64,000 nt of DNA from Rusavskia elegans (Eukaryota > Ascomycota > Lecanoromycetes > Teloschistales > Teloschistaceae): NCBI GenBank assembly GCA_011316305.1, contig SAUG01000018.1, positions 62,001-126,000 on the forward strand, read 5' to 3'. Below are positions 12,150-25,312 of the stretch, one piece after another. The notes beneath the pieces are model-generated. The model did no database searches and was not told where the DNA came from. It saw nothing but the letters and a program-made list of their open reading frames with translations. Every line of letters begins with the position of its first letter. Positions within the stretch are counted from its first letter, which is position 1. Position numbers and translations under genes: made by a program.

Positions 12150-12312
12150 TACTTCGGTACGGGTTCCCGTCGGTACTACGGGAACCCGACCTAAATTTTA
12201 GCGAGTCGGTTCGATTCGATCCGCTAAACGATTTAGGTTGGTTCCTAATATTAGAACCGAAAGTCGGGTCGGATTATAAAATAGTAACTAATAGAAATCT
12301 AATCCAACCCGA
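12150..12312. repeat. Chain of GC-rich hairpins inside the AT-rich island
   Basis: Successive inverted repeats. A perfect 11-bp stem CGGGTTCCCGT/ACGGGAACCCG lies at 12160-12170 and 12178-12188. An ACCTAAAT...ATTTAGGT pair with AGCG/CGCT inside follows (about 12189-12238). A near-palindrome GGTTCCTAATATTAGAACC lies at about 12239-12257. A CGGGTCGGATT/AATCCAACCCG pair with one mismatch lies at 12265-12275 and 12301-12311. The patch keeps C and G far better than its surroundings. It could be the subterminal region of a DNA transposon such as hAT, but no second end was found. Confidence 0.6.
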
Positions 12313-14305
12313 TTTATAATTATATTAGATAGTCGAAAATAAAAGTAATTACGGGTAATATAAAACGGTAATATATTCTATTTAATACTAGTTTATATAA
12401 CGGTTACCTAGAAATATTAGTTTATATACTAGTATAATATAAATAGTATTATTTTTCTCTAAATAATTTTATAGATATATATTTTTTTTCTAGAACTTTT
12501 AATTCTTCCGAGTTTATTATAGACTAGCTATCGTTATATCTCCGGCTATATCTCTAGATTCTATATTAACTCTTTAATAAACTAGGCGTTCTTCTACTAA
12601 ATAGTAACGTATTTAGTATAGATTACAGCTAGTTAATAATCTATAAGAAATAAATATAGTCGGATATATATAGTAATATAGTAAAATAATATATTTATTT
12701 ATTAGGAAAGTAATTATATATCTTTCTATCGTATTTTATAGAGCTGCTAACGCTATACTTTATATTTTATCGATTTTTCTATTTATATTTATAGTAGCGA
12801 CGTCGGTAAAGATTTCGTAATATAGTTTAGTAAAAGGTATTTTAGAAATAAGAAATTCGAAGCCCTTCTAATATCTATAGATTTTTTAAAGAACGACGGT
12901 TTTAGGCTTCTATTTATATTTTTTTTAATAGATTATTAGCTAGATTATTTAGAATATATTACTTTATAGTATTACCGGTATTATAGCGCTATAAAATTTT
13001 TCTTTACTTTTTTTTTTATCTTTTCCGATTTTATTTCCTTAAATCTTCGCTATATTTCTATAGGACGGAATTAATTTTTTATCTAGAATAGTTTTAATAT
13101 TATTATACGATTAATTATATTACTTTAATATATTACTTCTATTTAGATTCGTACGTACTATATATTACGCTATAATAAATAAAAGAAATAAAAAACTAAT
13201 AATAGGATAAAGTATAATATAGTACGATATATAGTATATTAATATTTTATTATAGTAGTTAATTATTAAAGAATAGAAGATTAGAAGTAAAGTAAAGGTA
13301 ATCGTCGACTATATTATAGCTAGAAGGTTAGAGTTCTAAATAAATCTATATATTTCTATAAACTTCTAGCGTATTCTATTACTATAATATATAGAGTCTT
13401 TAGATAATTTTATAGCTACTAATTATATTATCCTACTATATTATTTAGTATATTATCTATTATATCTAAATTAAAACCGCTATCTATAAAATCTAAATTA
13501 GTTATAAATCGTAAATATAGTAAAAAATAATCCGATACCGAATATAAATTCTATAAAAAATAGAATACGGACTATATTATAATATATAAATACTTTAAGA
13601 AATTTAAAGAAACTAATTTCTAGAAAAGTATAGATATAGAAACGAGGGCCGTATTAGAATAGAACGTTAGAAATTAGGAAATAGATTATAGAATCGAAAA
13701 AAGGATCTATAGTAATATAATAAAGTAATATATACTATACTAAATACTAATCTATATATAGTATTATACTACGAGAATAATCTATATATTAAAACTTTTA
13801 TAAAAGCTATAAAAAAAGCGATAACTATCGAATAGATAAAGTAGGAATAGAGCGAGGTAATATAATAAGATAATATATCGAGTATAAATAGAGCTATCTA
13901 GTATAGAAATATTTATTTCTAATATTTTCTTTAGTTTAATATAGTTATTAACGGTCCGAATAGAGTAATTTTAATAAAATATATAGTTCTAATTATTAAC
14001 TTTATCTAGTAATAAATTATCTATTATACCGGCTTCTAAAAACTTTAGTCCGCTAGAGTTCTAGACCTTTTAAAAGAATAGACGGCGTTTATTAAGAAAT
14101 TTAATTATAGCGGGAATACGGCTAATAAATATATTAAGTCTTTCTATAGAAAAGAGGATAAAAATAGTAATAATATTATAAAAGTTAACGAAAAGGATTA
14201 GATAGTAGAGATATACTCTTCTACGCGGGATAATACTAAATTTAAAGATAATAAAAGTTTAGTTAAAAGTATTAATTTTAATTATCAGGATAAAGATATA
14301 GAAGA

Positions 14306-14425
14306 GGATAAAGATAAAAATAAAAATAAAGATAAAAATAAAAATAAAGATAAAGATAAAAATAAAAATAAAGATAAAGATAAAGATAAAAATAAAAATA
14401 AAGATAAAGATAAAGATAAAGATAT
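14306..14425 (+). repeat. Hexanucleotide array (AAAGAT/AAAAAT)n
   Basis: About twenty tandem 6-bp units alternating AAAGAT and AAAAAT. In one frame this would have encoded a Lys-Asp repeat with some Asp codons turned to Asn by G-to-A change. It lies in a stretch that reads like the charged C-terminal tail of a decayed transposon ORF. Confidence 0.8.
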
Positions 14426-14590
14426 AAAAGCCGAGGACGAAAAGGATAAAAATTTAAAAAAGATTATTAAATTCTCTAACTAGTTATCTATATCTAGGAA
14501 TAGTAGATTTAGATAAATATATTACTTCGATATATTACTATATTATTAATAAAAGAATAAATTTTATCTAAATAAAATTTTTTAATATAA

Positions 14591-17500
14591 TATAACGTCT
14601 CTATATATTAAAGGGCGTTACGTTCGAGTCTAGCTATAACTGTAGACGTAATCCGAACTACTAAATAGTAAAAGAGTTCTAGTATAGATTATTATAACTA
14701 ATTTTATATAGCTATAGAAATACGGTTATAATATTATAAGGTATTTTTATTATAAAATAATTAAAAAGAAAATAGTAGAAACATATTTAATAATTATATT
14801 AATAACTAATAAAAGAAACTATTTATAGAAATAGAGAGTAATATATATAGTAAAAATAGCTATAAAAGCCGATAGATAGCTATTTACTAAAAATTCTATT
14901 TAGAAAAACAGTTATATTAGCTATAGTCGGCTATAAATAATTAAATTTATTTATCTAACTAATCTTTTTATAGAATTTCTATAAAATCGCGGATATAATA
15001 TAGTCTTTTCTATATTACTTTTTACCTAGCGTTTAATTTATTTATAGGATATAAAAAGAGTATATTTTTTTTTCTTTTTATTTTTATTTTATCTTTTAAT
15101 ATCTTTATTATATATTTTCGATAAAAAAACCGGTTAAAGTTTTTTTATTATATTTAGTTAAAAGGAATTATAATATCTTTTTTTTATTTTCTATATATCT
15201 ATAATTTTTTAAAAGAATATAAAATTAAAGTTAATAATAATATTTATAATAAATATATTTAGGTTTAGAAATTATATAATTTTCTAATATCTAATATTAT
15301 TTATATATTAATTTTATATTTTTTTTATTTTATTAATTTTTATAGAAAAGCGTTTTAAAAATAAAAAAAATAAATTCTATTCTAATATTACTAGTATTTT
15401 TAATAAATATTCTAAAATTTATTATTATATTAAATCTTTTTTTAATTCTAAAAAAAAATTTATAATAAATATTTAGTTTAGAAATCGGATTTCTACCGGT
15501 TTTTTAATAAATAAAAATATTTTATTATTTATTATCGCGCTTTAAATAAATATAAAAATAATTTTATTATTTAAAAATAATATATATTATTTCGGTTTAA
15601 TAAATTTAATAATTTAATTATATTTTATTTTTTTATTAATTTTATATTAGCTATATAAAAGGCTTCTATTAAATTAGTATCTAATTTTAGTTTAAATAAT
15701 TTAAATTAATTTTTAAAAAATTTTAATTTTTTTTAATCTATAGAAAATATAGGTATTTAAAAAAGATCTAGTTAAAAGTTTTTTTATTTTTATTTTTATA
15801 ACTAGTTTATATATTTATATTATAAATTATTTCTAATTTTTCTAATAGTTCTATTAAATTTTATTTTTTAATAACTATTTCGTTTTATAATAATAAAGAC
15901 GGATATTAATTAAATTTTTTATTTCTAGATTATATATTAAATACCGGATCTAGTATTTTTTTATTTTAATCTATTTAATTTAGTTTATAGTATTTAATTT
16001 TATTTATAGCTTTAACTATATTTTAATATATATTCCGGATATAGTTTATTTAAAATTATTAAATTATTTTTTTATTTTTATTATATTTTTTAATAAGTTA
16101 TTAAAAAAGATAATAATATTTTTTTTAAATTTTTATATTTTAAATTTTTTTATTTTTTTTAAAACTTTTATCTAGTTCTATAATATTATTATAATTTATT
16201 ATTAAAATAATATTTATTTTTTTATATAAAAGATTTTTATAGATTAATAAATATATTATTTATAGTTCTATTTTTTTATTTATAGTATTTTTTTCTATAG
16301 ATTTTTCTAAAATTAATTTTTTTTATTTATTTTTTAAAATAATATAATTTTTTTAATTTTTAATAATAATAAAATTTATTATTCCGATTAGTCTATTTTT
16401 TATTTTAATTTTAATATTAAAGATTCTATTATCTTTTATTATTTATTTATAGAAATATCTTTTAATTTTATTATAAAATTCTTTTATAATTTTATTATCT
16501 TTTTTTCTATTTATAAAAGCTATTATTTATTAACTTCCGATTTTAATTTTAAATATTATTATAAAGGGTTTTTTAGTTTTATATAATTTAAAATCGATTA
16601 TTAGTTTTTTTTTTATATTTTTTTTAGTTTTTTAAAATAATATTCTATTTCTATTTTATTTAATAGATAGATAGAATATATATTATTATAGTAGATTAAC
16701 TAGCTTTTTATTATATATTTATAAAATAATTTTTTTATTATTTTAAAAAAATTTTTAATTATTTTAATTATTTTTTTAGTTAGATAATTTTTTTTAAAAT
16801 ATCCTATTTTTCTATATAAATAATAAACTTTAGTTTTTAATTTTTTAATTTTAATAGTATTAAATTCTATTAAATTTCTTCTAGATTTTTTTTTAATAGA
16901 TCCTATTTTATTAAATATCTATTTATTTAAATATATTTTATACTATCTAGTATTAATTTTTATTATAAATTTAATAAAATCTATTAATAAATCTAATTTT
17001 TTAATTATTATTATAACTTTTTTAATATTTATCTAAAGTTTTTTATAAAAATAAACTTTTAAAATTAAATCTTTTTAGTCTATTTTATAAACTAATATTT
17101 TAAACTAAATAATATAAATAGTTACCGATTTCTATTATTTTAGAATTATTAATTTTTTTTTTATTATTTTATTTTTATTATTATTTCCGAAGACTTCTTT
17201 TATAGCTATAATAAAATTACTAAAAGTATAGAAAATCTATAATATTTTAATTTCTTTCTATTTTTCTAGATTATCGAAATAATTTTCTATTCGAGGCTAT
17301 ATCTAATTAAAGGTAATCTTTTTTAAATATAATATTATAAATAGAACTTTAAATATTTTATTTAGAAATTGGTTTCTAAATAAAGTATTTAAGGTTCTAT
17401 TTATAATATTATATCTAGGAAAAATTACTTTTAATTAGATATAGCTTTAAATAAAAGATTATTTTAATAATCTAAAAAAATAGAAAGAAGATAAAATATT

Positions 17501-20154
17501 ATAGATTTTCTATATTTTCAGTAATTTTATTATAGCTATAAAAAAAGCTTTTAGAAATAATAATAAAAATAGAATAATAGGAAGAAAACTAATAGTTTTA
17601 AAATAATAGAAATCGGTAGTTATTTATATTATTTAGTTTAGAATATTAATTTATAAAATAAACTAGGAAGATTTAATTTTAAAAGTCTATTTTTATAAAA
17701 AATTCTAAATAAAAATTAAAAAAACTATAATAATAATTAAAAAACTAAATTTATTAATAGATTTTATTAAATTTATAATAAAGATTAATACTAGATAATA
17801 TAAAATATATTTAAATAAATAGATATTTAATAAAATAGAACCTATTAAAAGAAAATCTAGAAGAAATCTAATAGAATTTAATACTATTAAAATTAAAATA
17901 TTAAAAACTAAAGTTTATTATTTATATAGAAAAATAGAATACTTTAAAAAAAATTATTTAATTAAAAAAATAATTAAAATAATTAAAAACTTTTTTAAAA
18001 TAATAAAAAAATTATTTTATAAATATATAATAAAAAGCTAGTTAGCCTATTATAATAATATATATCCTATCTATCTATTAGATAAATTAGAATAGAATAT
18101 TATTTTAAAAAACTAAAAAAAATATAAAAAAAAAAGCTAATAATTAATTTTAAATTATATAAAACTAAAAAATCTTTTATAATAGTATTTAAAATTAAAA
18201 TCGGAAGTTAATAAATAATAGCTTTTATAAATAAAAAAAAAGATAATAAAATTATAAAAAGATTTTATAATAAAATTAAAAAATATTTCTATAAATAAAT
18301 AATAAAAGATAATAGAATTCTCGATATTAAAATTAAAATAAAAAATAGACTAATCGGAATAATAAATTTTATTATTATTAAAAATTAGAAAAATTATATT
18401 ATTTTAAAAAATAAATAGAAAAAATCGATTTTAGAAAAATTTATAGAAAAAAGTACTATAAATAAAAAAATAGAACTATAAATAATATATTTATTAATCT
18501 ATAAAAATCTTTTATATAAAAAAATAGATATTATTTTAATAATAAATTATAATAATATTATAGAACTAGATAAAAGTTTTAAAAAAAATAAAAAAATTTA
18601 GAATATAAAGATTTAAAAAAAATATTACTATCTTTTTTAATAACTTACTAAAAAATATAATAAAAATAAAAAAATAATTTAATAATTTTAAATAAATTAT
18701 ATCCGGAAAATATACTAAAATATAATTAAAATTATAAATAAAATTAAATATTATAAATTAAATTAAATAGATTAGAATAATAAAATACCGGATTCGGTAT
18801 TTAATATATAATTTAGAAATAAAAAATTTAATTAATATCTATTTTTATTATTATAGAATAAAATAGTTATTAAAAAATAAAATTTAGTAAAATTATTAAA
18901 AAAACCGGAAATAATTTATAATATAGATATATAAATTAGTTATAAAAATAAAAATAAAAAAATTTTTAACTAGACTTTTTTTAAATACCTATATTTTCTA
19001 TAGATTAAAAAAAGTTAAAATCTTTTAAAAATTAATTTAAATTATTTAAATTAAAATTAGATATTAATTTAATAGAAGTTTTTTATATAGCTAGTATAAA
19101 ACTAATAAAAAAGTAAAATATAACCGGATTATTAAATTTATTAAACCGAAATAATATATATTATTTCTAAATAATAAAATTATTTTTATATTTATTTAAA
19201 ACGCGATAATAAATAATAAAATATTTTTATTTATTAAAAAGCCGGTAGAAATCCGATTTCTAGACTAAATATTTATTATAAATTTCTTTTTCGGAATTAA
19301 AAAAGGATTTAATATAATAATAAACTTCGGAATATTTATTAAAAATACTAATAATATTAGAATAGAATTTATTTTTTTTATTTTTAAAATATTTCTTTAT
19401 AAAAATTAATAAAATAAAAAAAATAAAAAATTAATATATAAATAGTATTAGATATTAGAAAATTATATAATTTCTAAATCCGAATATATTTATTATAAAT
19501 ATTACTATTAATTTTAATTTTATATTCTTTTAAAAGATTATAAATATATAAAAAATAAAAAAAAGATATTATAACTTCTTTTAACTAAATATAATAAAAA
19601 GATTTTAACTAGTTTTTTTATTAAAAATATATAGTAAAAATATTAAAAAATAGAATAAAAATAAAAAAAAAAAAAGAAAATATATTCTTTTTATACTTTA
19701 TAAATAAATTAAATACTAGGTAAAAAGTAATATAGAAAGGACTATATTACGTCTATAATTCTATAGAAATTCTATAAAAAAATTAGTTAAATAAATAAAT
19801 CTAATTATCTATAGCTAACTATAGCTAATATAACCGTTTATCTAGATAGGATTTTTAATAGATAGCTACCTATTAGCTTTTATAGCTATTTTTATTATAT
19901 ATATCGCTTTCTATTCCTATAGATAGTTTCTTTTATTAGTTATTAATATAATTATTAAATACGTCTTTACTATTCTCTTTTTAATTACTTTATAATAAAG
20001 ATATTTTATAATATTATAACTATACTTCTGCGGCTATATAAAATTAGTTATAATAATCTATACTAGAACTCCTTTACTATTTAGTAGCTCGGACTACGTC
20101 TACGGCTATAGTTAGGCTCGAACGTAACGCTTTTTGATATATAAAGACGTTATA
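14591..20154. repeat. 5.6 kb inverted repeat (two facing copies of a retroelement segment)
   Basis: The left arm (14591 to about 17370) is the reverse complement of the right arm (about 17371 to 20154), with a centre at TTTAGAAA-TTGG-TTTCTAAA (17361-17380). The outer ends match as TATAACGTCT (14591-14600) against AGACGTTATA (20145-20154). Interior checks, such as the block around 16380-16620 against 18150-18370, also match with few, mostly C/T and G/A, differences. The outer ends resemble gypsy LTR termini of the TGTAACG...CGTTACA type after RIP. Each arm carries the same decayed gag-like sequence, read outward from the centre. No matching target duplication was found outside the arms. Confidence 0.85.
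17400..18300 (+). pseudogene. Decayed gag-like region with RIP-mutated zinc knuckle
   Basis: In the right arm of the inverted repeat, codons at 17916-17957 are spaced as a CX2CX4HX4C retroviral-type zinc knuckle. Every Cys codon now reads TAT (Tyr) and the His codon TAC (Tyr), exactly the changes expected from G-to-A and C-to-T mutation. The mirror copy lies on the minus strand at about 16784-16825. The surrounding sequence is Lys/Asn/Ile-rich and full of stops. Limits are approximate. Confidence 0.6.
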
Positions 20155-20199
20155 GAAACCCGATCCGACGGCCAGTCTATAGATAATAAACTGCTTTAT

Positions 20200-23150
20200 A
20201 AAATAAAACTATTTATTATAATATAGCGTAATATCTTTCTATTAAATATTCTAAAGATACTATAGATAGATCTAATCGAATATCGTATTTTAATATATAG
20301 AAACGTTTTTTCTAGAGTAGTTAAACTAGTCCTTTATACTAAAAAAAAAGTAAAATAGTAGAAAGATAATTTTCTAAAATTTATCGCAGCAGGAATTATT
20401 ATATAATATAAATTACTTTAGGCCGTACGTATAAGATTCGTAAAAAAGCTAAATAGTAGTTTACGAATAGTATATATATTTTATATAATTAATAATATTA
20501 TATTTTAATTAAAATATCCGATAAAAAAAATCGAATCTATTTTTCGGATAATTTTATAACCGTAGGTAACTATAATATTTAAATACGATAAATTAAATAG
20601 CTACTAGATAGTTAAATTATTCCTCCTATATATATATAAATTAGGAATTTTCTATATTTTAAAATAATATTACTATTTAGTTATAGGCTAAAAATATATA
20701 GGCGGCCTAGCTATATATTTACGGCTAAAAGATATAGTTATTTTAAATATTTCTAAACTCTAACCGAAATCCGCTCTATCCGATATAATATTAGAAAAAG
20801 CCGTTTTTAAATATTTTATAGACGACGATATAGGAAGAATAATATCTTCTAAAAACTTTATTACTTTCTTTTATAAATACTACTTTCCGCGGATTTTATA
20901 GACTGAATTAATACTAAATCTAGTTTAATACTATCTTTTTATAGAAAAAATAGAAATCTTCGGATACTAGAAAGATTTTTATAGGCTCCGGCCTTTTAAA
21001 GATAAGATACGCGTATATCGAAACTAGTTTACCTTAATATTTAAAGAAAAGCTAATTCGGTTTTATAATAGATTTCTATTCCTTTAACTATATATTCCGA
21101 GATAGGCCGATAAAGTCGCCTTTTTTAAAATAGTAATTATCGAAGAAATAGTTACTACTAAAATTAATAGTAAATAAATAATTTAGAAAACGTTAATAGA
21201 TTTTAAATAAATAGGTAAATATAAGTAGGTATTTTAGACGATTAAAAATATAATTACTACTATAGTATTTATAGGCGGTAATAATAAAGTTTAATACTAT
21301 CTATCGACTAACGCGTTAAAAACTAGTACTAGTACTATATTATTTTAATTAAAAGGAAAGTAATTAGAAACGGTAATAATTAAAGATTTAGTTAAAAAGA
21401 TAGTAATAGTTATATTTATATTCTTTAAATTTACGGATATATAAATACGGTATTATACTATTAAAAAAAAGTTATTAGCTATTATTAAAACCTTATAAAA
21501 GGCTAGATAGTTATTTAAAAAATTCCCGTTTCTAATAAAGCTATATATAAACTATTAAATTCTATTTAAAATATTTAAATTAGAGGATATTATTAGCAGG
21601 ATTATATAATAGTAGCTAGCTCTATTAGAATACGACCTCGATATCTACTATATATCTAGAAAAGATATTATATTCGTAGACAGACTATTAAAATATATTG
21701 GTTATCCGGTAATATTCTCTAATAAGTTTAAAGTTAAAATAATAGTATTTAAAGTAAAAAAAGATAATATAAGTAATAAAAAGACGTATAATCCGATATT
21801 ATATATTATAGATAGTAATTATATATATAAGACCTTTATATCTATATCTCTTCTATCGGAAAAGTCCTAATATCTTTCTAACGGTAAAAGTAAAGAATAG
21901 ACGATTATATAGGAAAAGTAGTTATTAGATCTATAGTATACCGCGGTTATAAAGTTTAAAATAAAAGATCTAGAAGATTTTAAATAATAAATCTAGTAAA
22001 AGAATCTAATTATTAAAACGACTTTAAAAATTACTAATAAAAAAGCCGAAAGATATATTTTTATCGAATATAAATAAACTTATATTTTTATATATAAAGA
22101 AAGAAACGATAAACTAAATAGATATATCTATAAACTATAAATTTTCTATATACTAAAGCTCTTTTATAATATATATAGATATTTCGTATAGAATATTATA
22201 TTTTAATAAATAATAGAAAAATTCTTCTAGCCGATAAGATATCGAGATATTATTAAGTACTATATAATATATCTACGGTATTAGATATCAGACCCTTTTA
22301 GATTTATCTAAAAGCTTTTACCGATAGTATTACTATAACTAATAGATCTAATAGGAATCGATTATATTAGACTTTTTATTCTAATTATAAAGAGCGGAAT
22401 ATAGTTTATCTATATTTAAATTAACTATATAACTCGATATTTTTTCGGAAATAGTATAATAAACGTAACTACTACTAATACTATAGATATTATTTAACGC
22501 TAAATAATAAAACCGTTTAGATAGCCCCGGTATTAGTACTATAATAATAGAAGTTATTTTAAAAGAAATTCTACGCTAGCTAATAAAGCTATAGAAGTAA
22601 AATAGATCTTTAGACCTAGCTATTATCTATAATCTATCGGCTTTATAAAAAGATATATTTAGCTAGTTCTAAAGATTATAAAAGCTATTTTTTAATATTA
22701 TCTAGACTTTATTTTCGAGTAGGATACGATTCTCGCTAGAGTTATTAATTTAATTAATATCCGGCTTATAAAAATATTCGGATTTTCGCCTATAGAATTA
22801 CTACTAGACTTTAACCTACGTTACGCGCTAGAGATTAATAAATTCGATTCTATTATTCGGACTATAACTATTATAGAAAAGATAATAGTAATAATTATAG
22901 AAGGTCTTAGTAGGGAAGTAACTATATACGAGATACGGATAGTAGAAATTAATAAAATAAAAGGACTGGCTATCGATAGAAGGTTAGTAATAAAGGAAAA
23001 GCTTATAGGTAATATAGCTAGAAATAAGGAAAAATACTTAATAGGTAATCTAGTCCGATATAAAAAACTAGTATAAAATAACTAAAGATTATATAAACTA
23101 GAACTATAGTAGGAGAAACCGTATATAGTAATAAAAGTATCGGATTATAA
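20200..23150 (+). pseudogene. Ty3/gypsy pol relic (RT, RNase H, integrase)
   Basis: Reading through RIP stops on the plus strand gives gypsy pol domains in order. Reverse transcriptase lies at about 20330-21000, with the catalytic block readable as F-(I/M)-D-D near 20812-20838 followed by an IG motif, as in one fungal gypsy group. RNase H lies at about 21290-21690 (YHTTKKELLAI-like block and a terminal EYDLDIYY block). An H2C2 integrase zinc finger with FFWP lies at about 22150-22290. The integrase core lies at about 22330-22850, with LIGIDYI around the first Asp, a VLV block at the second and a C-terminal FAYR/ELL-type block before ALEINKFD. The tail to about 23150 is charged. Stops occur at mutated Gln, Trp and Arg codons. 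Its gag and LTRs could not be assigned; the adjoining inverted repeat may have interrupted it. Confidence 0.75.
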
Positions 23151-25266
23151 ATAATTAGTTTAGTTTAAAAACTTATATTTAGAAAAACTAAAGGGAAAGT
23201 TCTATATTAACGATATTATTCTATATTAATAAAGAAAGTAAACGGGTAATAAAAACGAAAATATATAGATATCCGTAGTATAGATTAATATTAAGATTAG
23301 AATAGATATTTATAAATAGATAAAGCGAAAAACGGAGGATCTTCGGTAAAATATCGAAGATATAGAGAAATAGATCTAAAAGGAAGACGATTTTATTTTA
23401 AATAATAATAATTATAATAAGGAAGAGAATTAGAAATATTAGAAATATAAAGCGTACGACCTTTAGAAATTAATTTCCTAAATCTCTATTATAAGCGAAG
23501 ATATTTTCTTTATCGAACTATATATTTAAATCTATAGTATCTAGCGTTCCTTTAAATAGTTTTTTTAAACATTTATCTATTAGTTAATATAGCAGGTATT
23601 TTAAATTAATATTACTATCTATAATAAATTTTATTGCAATACTATTTCGTCTTTATAGAAGCTAGTTCTCGGCTTCTCTCTATTATAAATCTAAAGCTCC
23701 GATCTAATATCTAGCTAAAAGTTTTAAAAATAAAAAATAAATAAAAATATAATAAATAGGTATATAATATATATTACTATCTATAACGTCTTTTATATAG
23801 ACGAGTCTAGGAATTTCAAAACTCTAGAACTTTAAAAAGGATATAGAACGAAACGGAAAATATATAAATAGATTATAATATCAAGATCGTTAGAATTCTA
23901 AATAGATTTATCTAATATTAGATAAACGGTTACCAAATAGTACTTTATAGATAAAAAATATAAAATCTTCGTACTCTATATATTATTAATTTAAAGGTAT
24001 AAATCTATTAAATATATATAACTATTCTCTAAATAACCTTTTAATATAGTAGAAGAAAATAGTATTAACGTATAAAGAATCTTATCTAGTTAAAAAAACG
24101 AAAACGAAATATAAAAACTATAGTATCTAAAAAACTAATAATATTAATAAATAATTTAAAAGAAATATACTACTAAAGAACTTATAGATAATAATTTCTA
24201 AAAAATTAATAAAAATTACTAGCTCTATAAAAATTAATACCGGTTTACTTTATTTAATCGAATTTAAAACTTTAAACTTTAGTAATTTTAAATTTAACTA
24301 GCTTTAGAATATTTATTATTATTAGTTTCTGTTTTAATTTTAGTTATTATATAGTTAATAAAAAAGAATTAAAAGTTATAGTAACCAGTCCGTAGAATTA
24401 TTACTAGTTTTCGCTATATTTTACTTTTTTTTCTATTAAAATCTATAAAAGTAGTAGTAGAGTCTATCTAAATATTAATATAGACCTGATTAAATAAAAA
24501 TTATTTAATGAAGTTTCTAAAAATATAGATTCTTTTAATTAGAACTAGTATTATAACCTATATAGCTATACGATACCTAATAATAGTAAAACTCTAATAT
24601 ACGATTCGGACGGTACTATTAACCTAAGATTTCTAGAAATAGACTTTAAATAATAACGCCGAGTAAATTTAACGCGCCTTATTAAAGAATAGAGCGTTAT
24701 TACCGAAGCGACCTTAAAAAATATCTAGAACCTACTATAAAATAATAAAATAAATAGAATCGGTAATATATCTAAAAAGAATAAAGAGAAATAAAAAGAA
24801 AAATTACTAATAAATAGCTATATAGATAGTAATAAAGAAATTATAGACGTTTTAGAAAATATACTAGCGAAATATAATTAAGCTATAACCGTTCGAAATA
24901 ATAAAAAAAATAGAAGCAGCTATTATATAAAATAAAGCTATTCTAGTAACTAAAATTATACTAGTAATATTCTTTTTAGATCGACTAGTAAATACTAATA
25001 AACGTCGGAAAAAATTAAACCCGGAAGAATAAACGTTATTAGAAAACAAGTTAACTAGAATAACGTTAATATTAAACCTAAAAAGCGCAGCCGTAATTAA
25101 AATAAAAATCGGCTCTATTAATATAAAGATACTAGTTTAAACTAATAATAAAATTATTATATTAGAAAATATAAAAATATTATATTTAGATAAATACCGT
25201 ACAGCTCTAATAGTATAGAACTTTAAAGAATAAATAAAGGTAGACTTCTACTATATACTAGATCGA

Positions 25267-25312
25267 GTAAATAAAAAAAAATTTTAGAATAAAAAAAAAT
25301 TTTAGAATAAAA
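25267..25312. repeat. Short tandem duplication
   Basis: An AAAAAAAATTTTAGAATA unit is repeated head to tail with a partial third copy, within the RIP-degraded region. Confidence 0.6.

Noticed and set aside
14620..14645. tRNA B-box-like GTTCGAGTC near the left end of the inverted repeat
   Set aside because: No A-box, cloverleaf or CCA-type end can be drawn around it; probably LTR-edge sequence.
24864..25049. 61-codon minus-strand ORF inside the island
   Set aside because: Ile/Phe/Ser-rich product of AT-rich DNA, surrounded by RIP stops.
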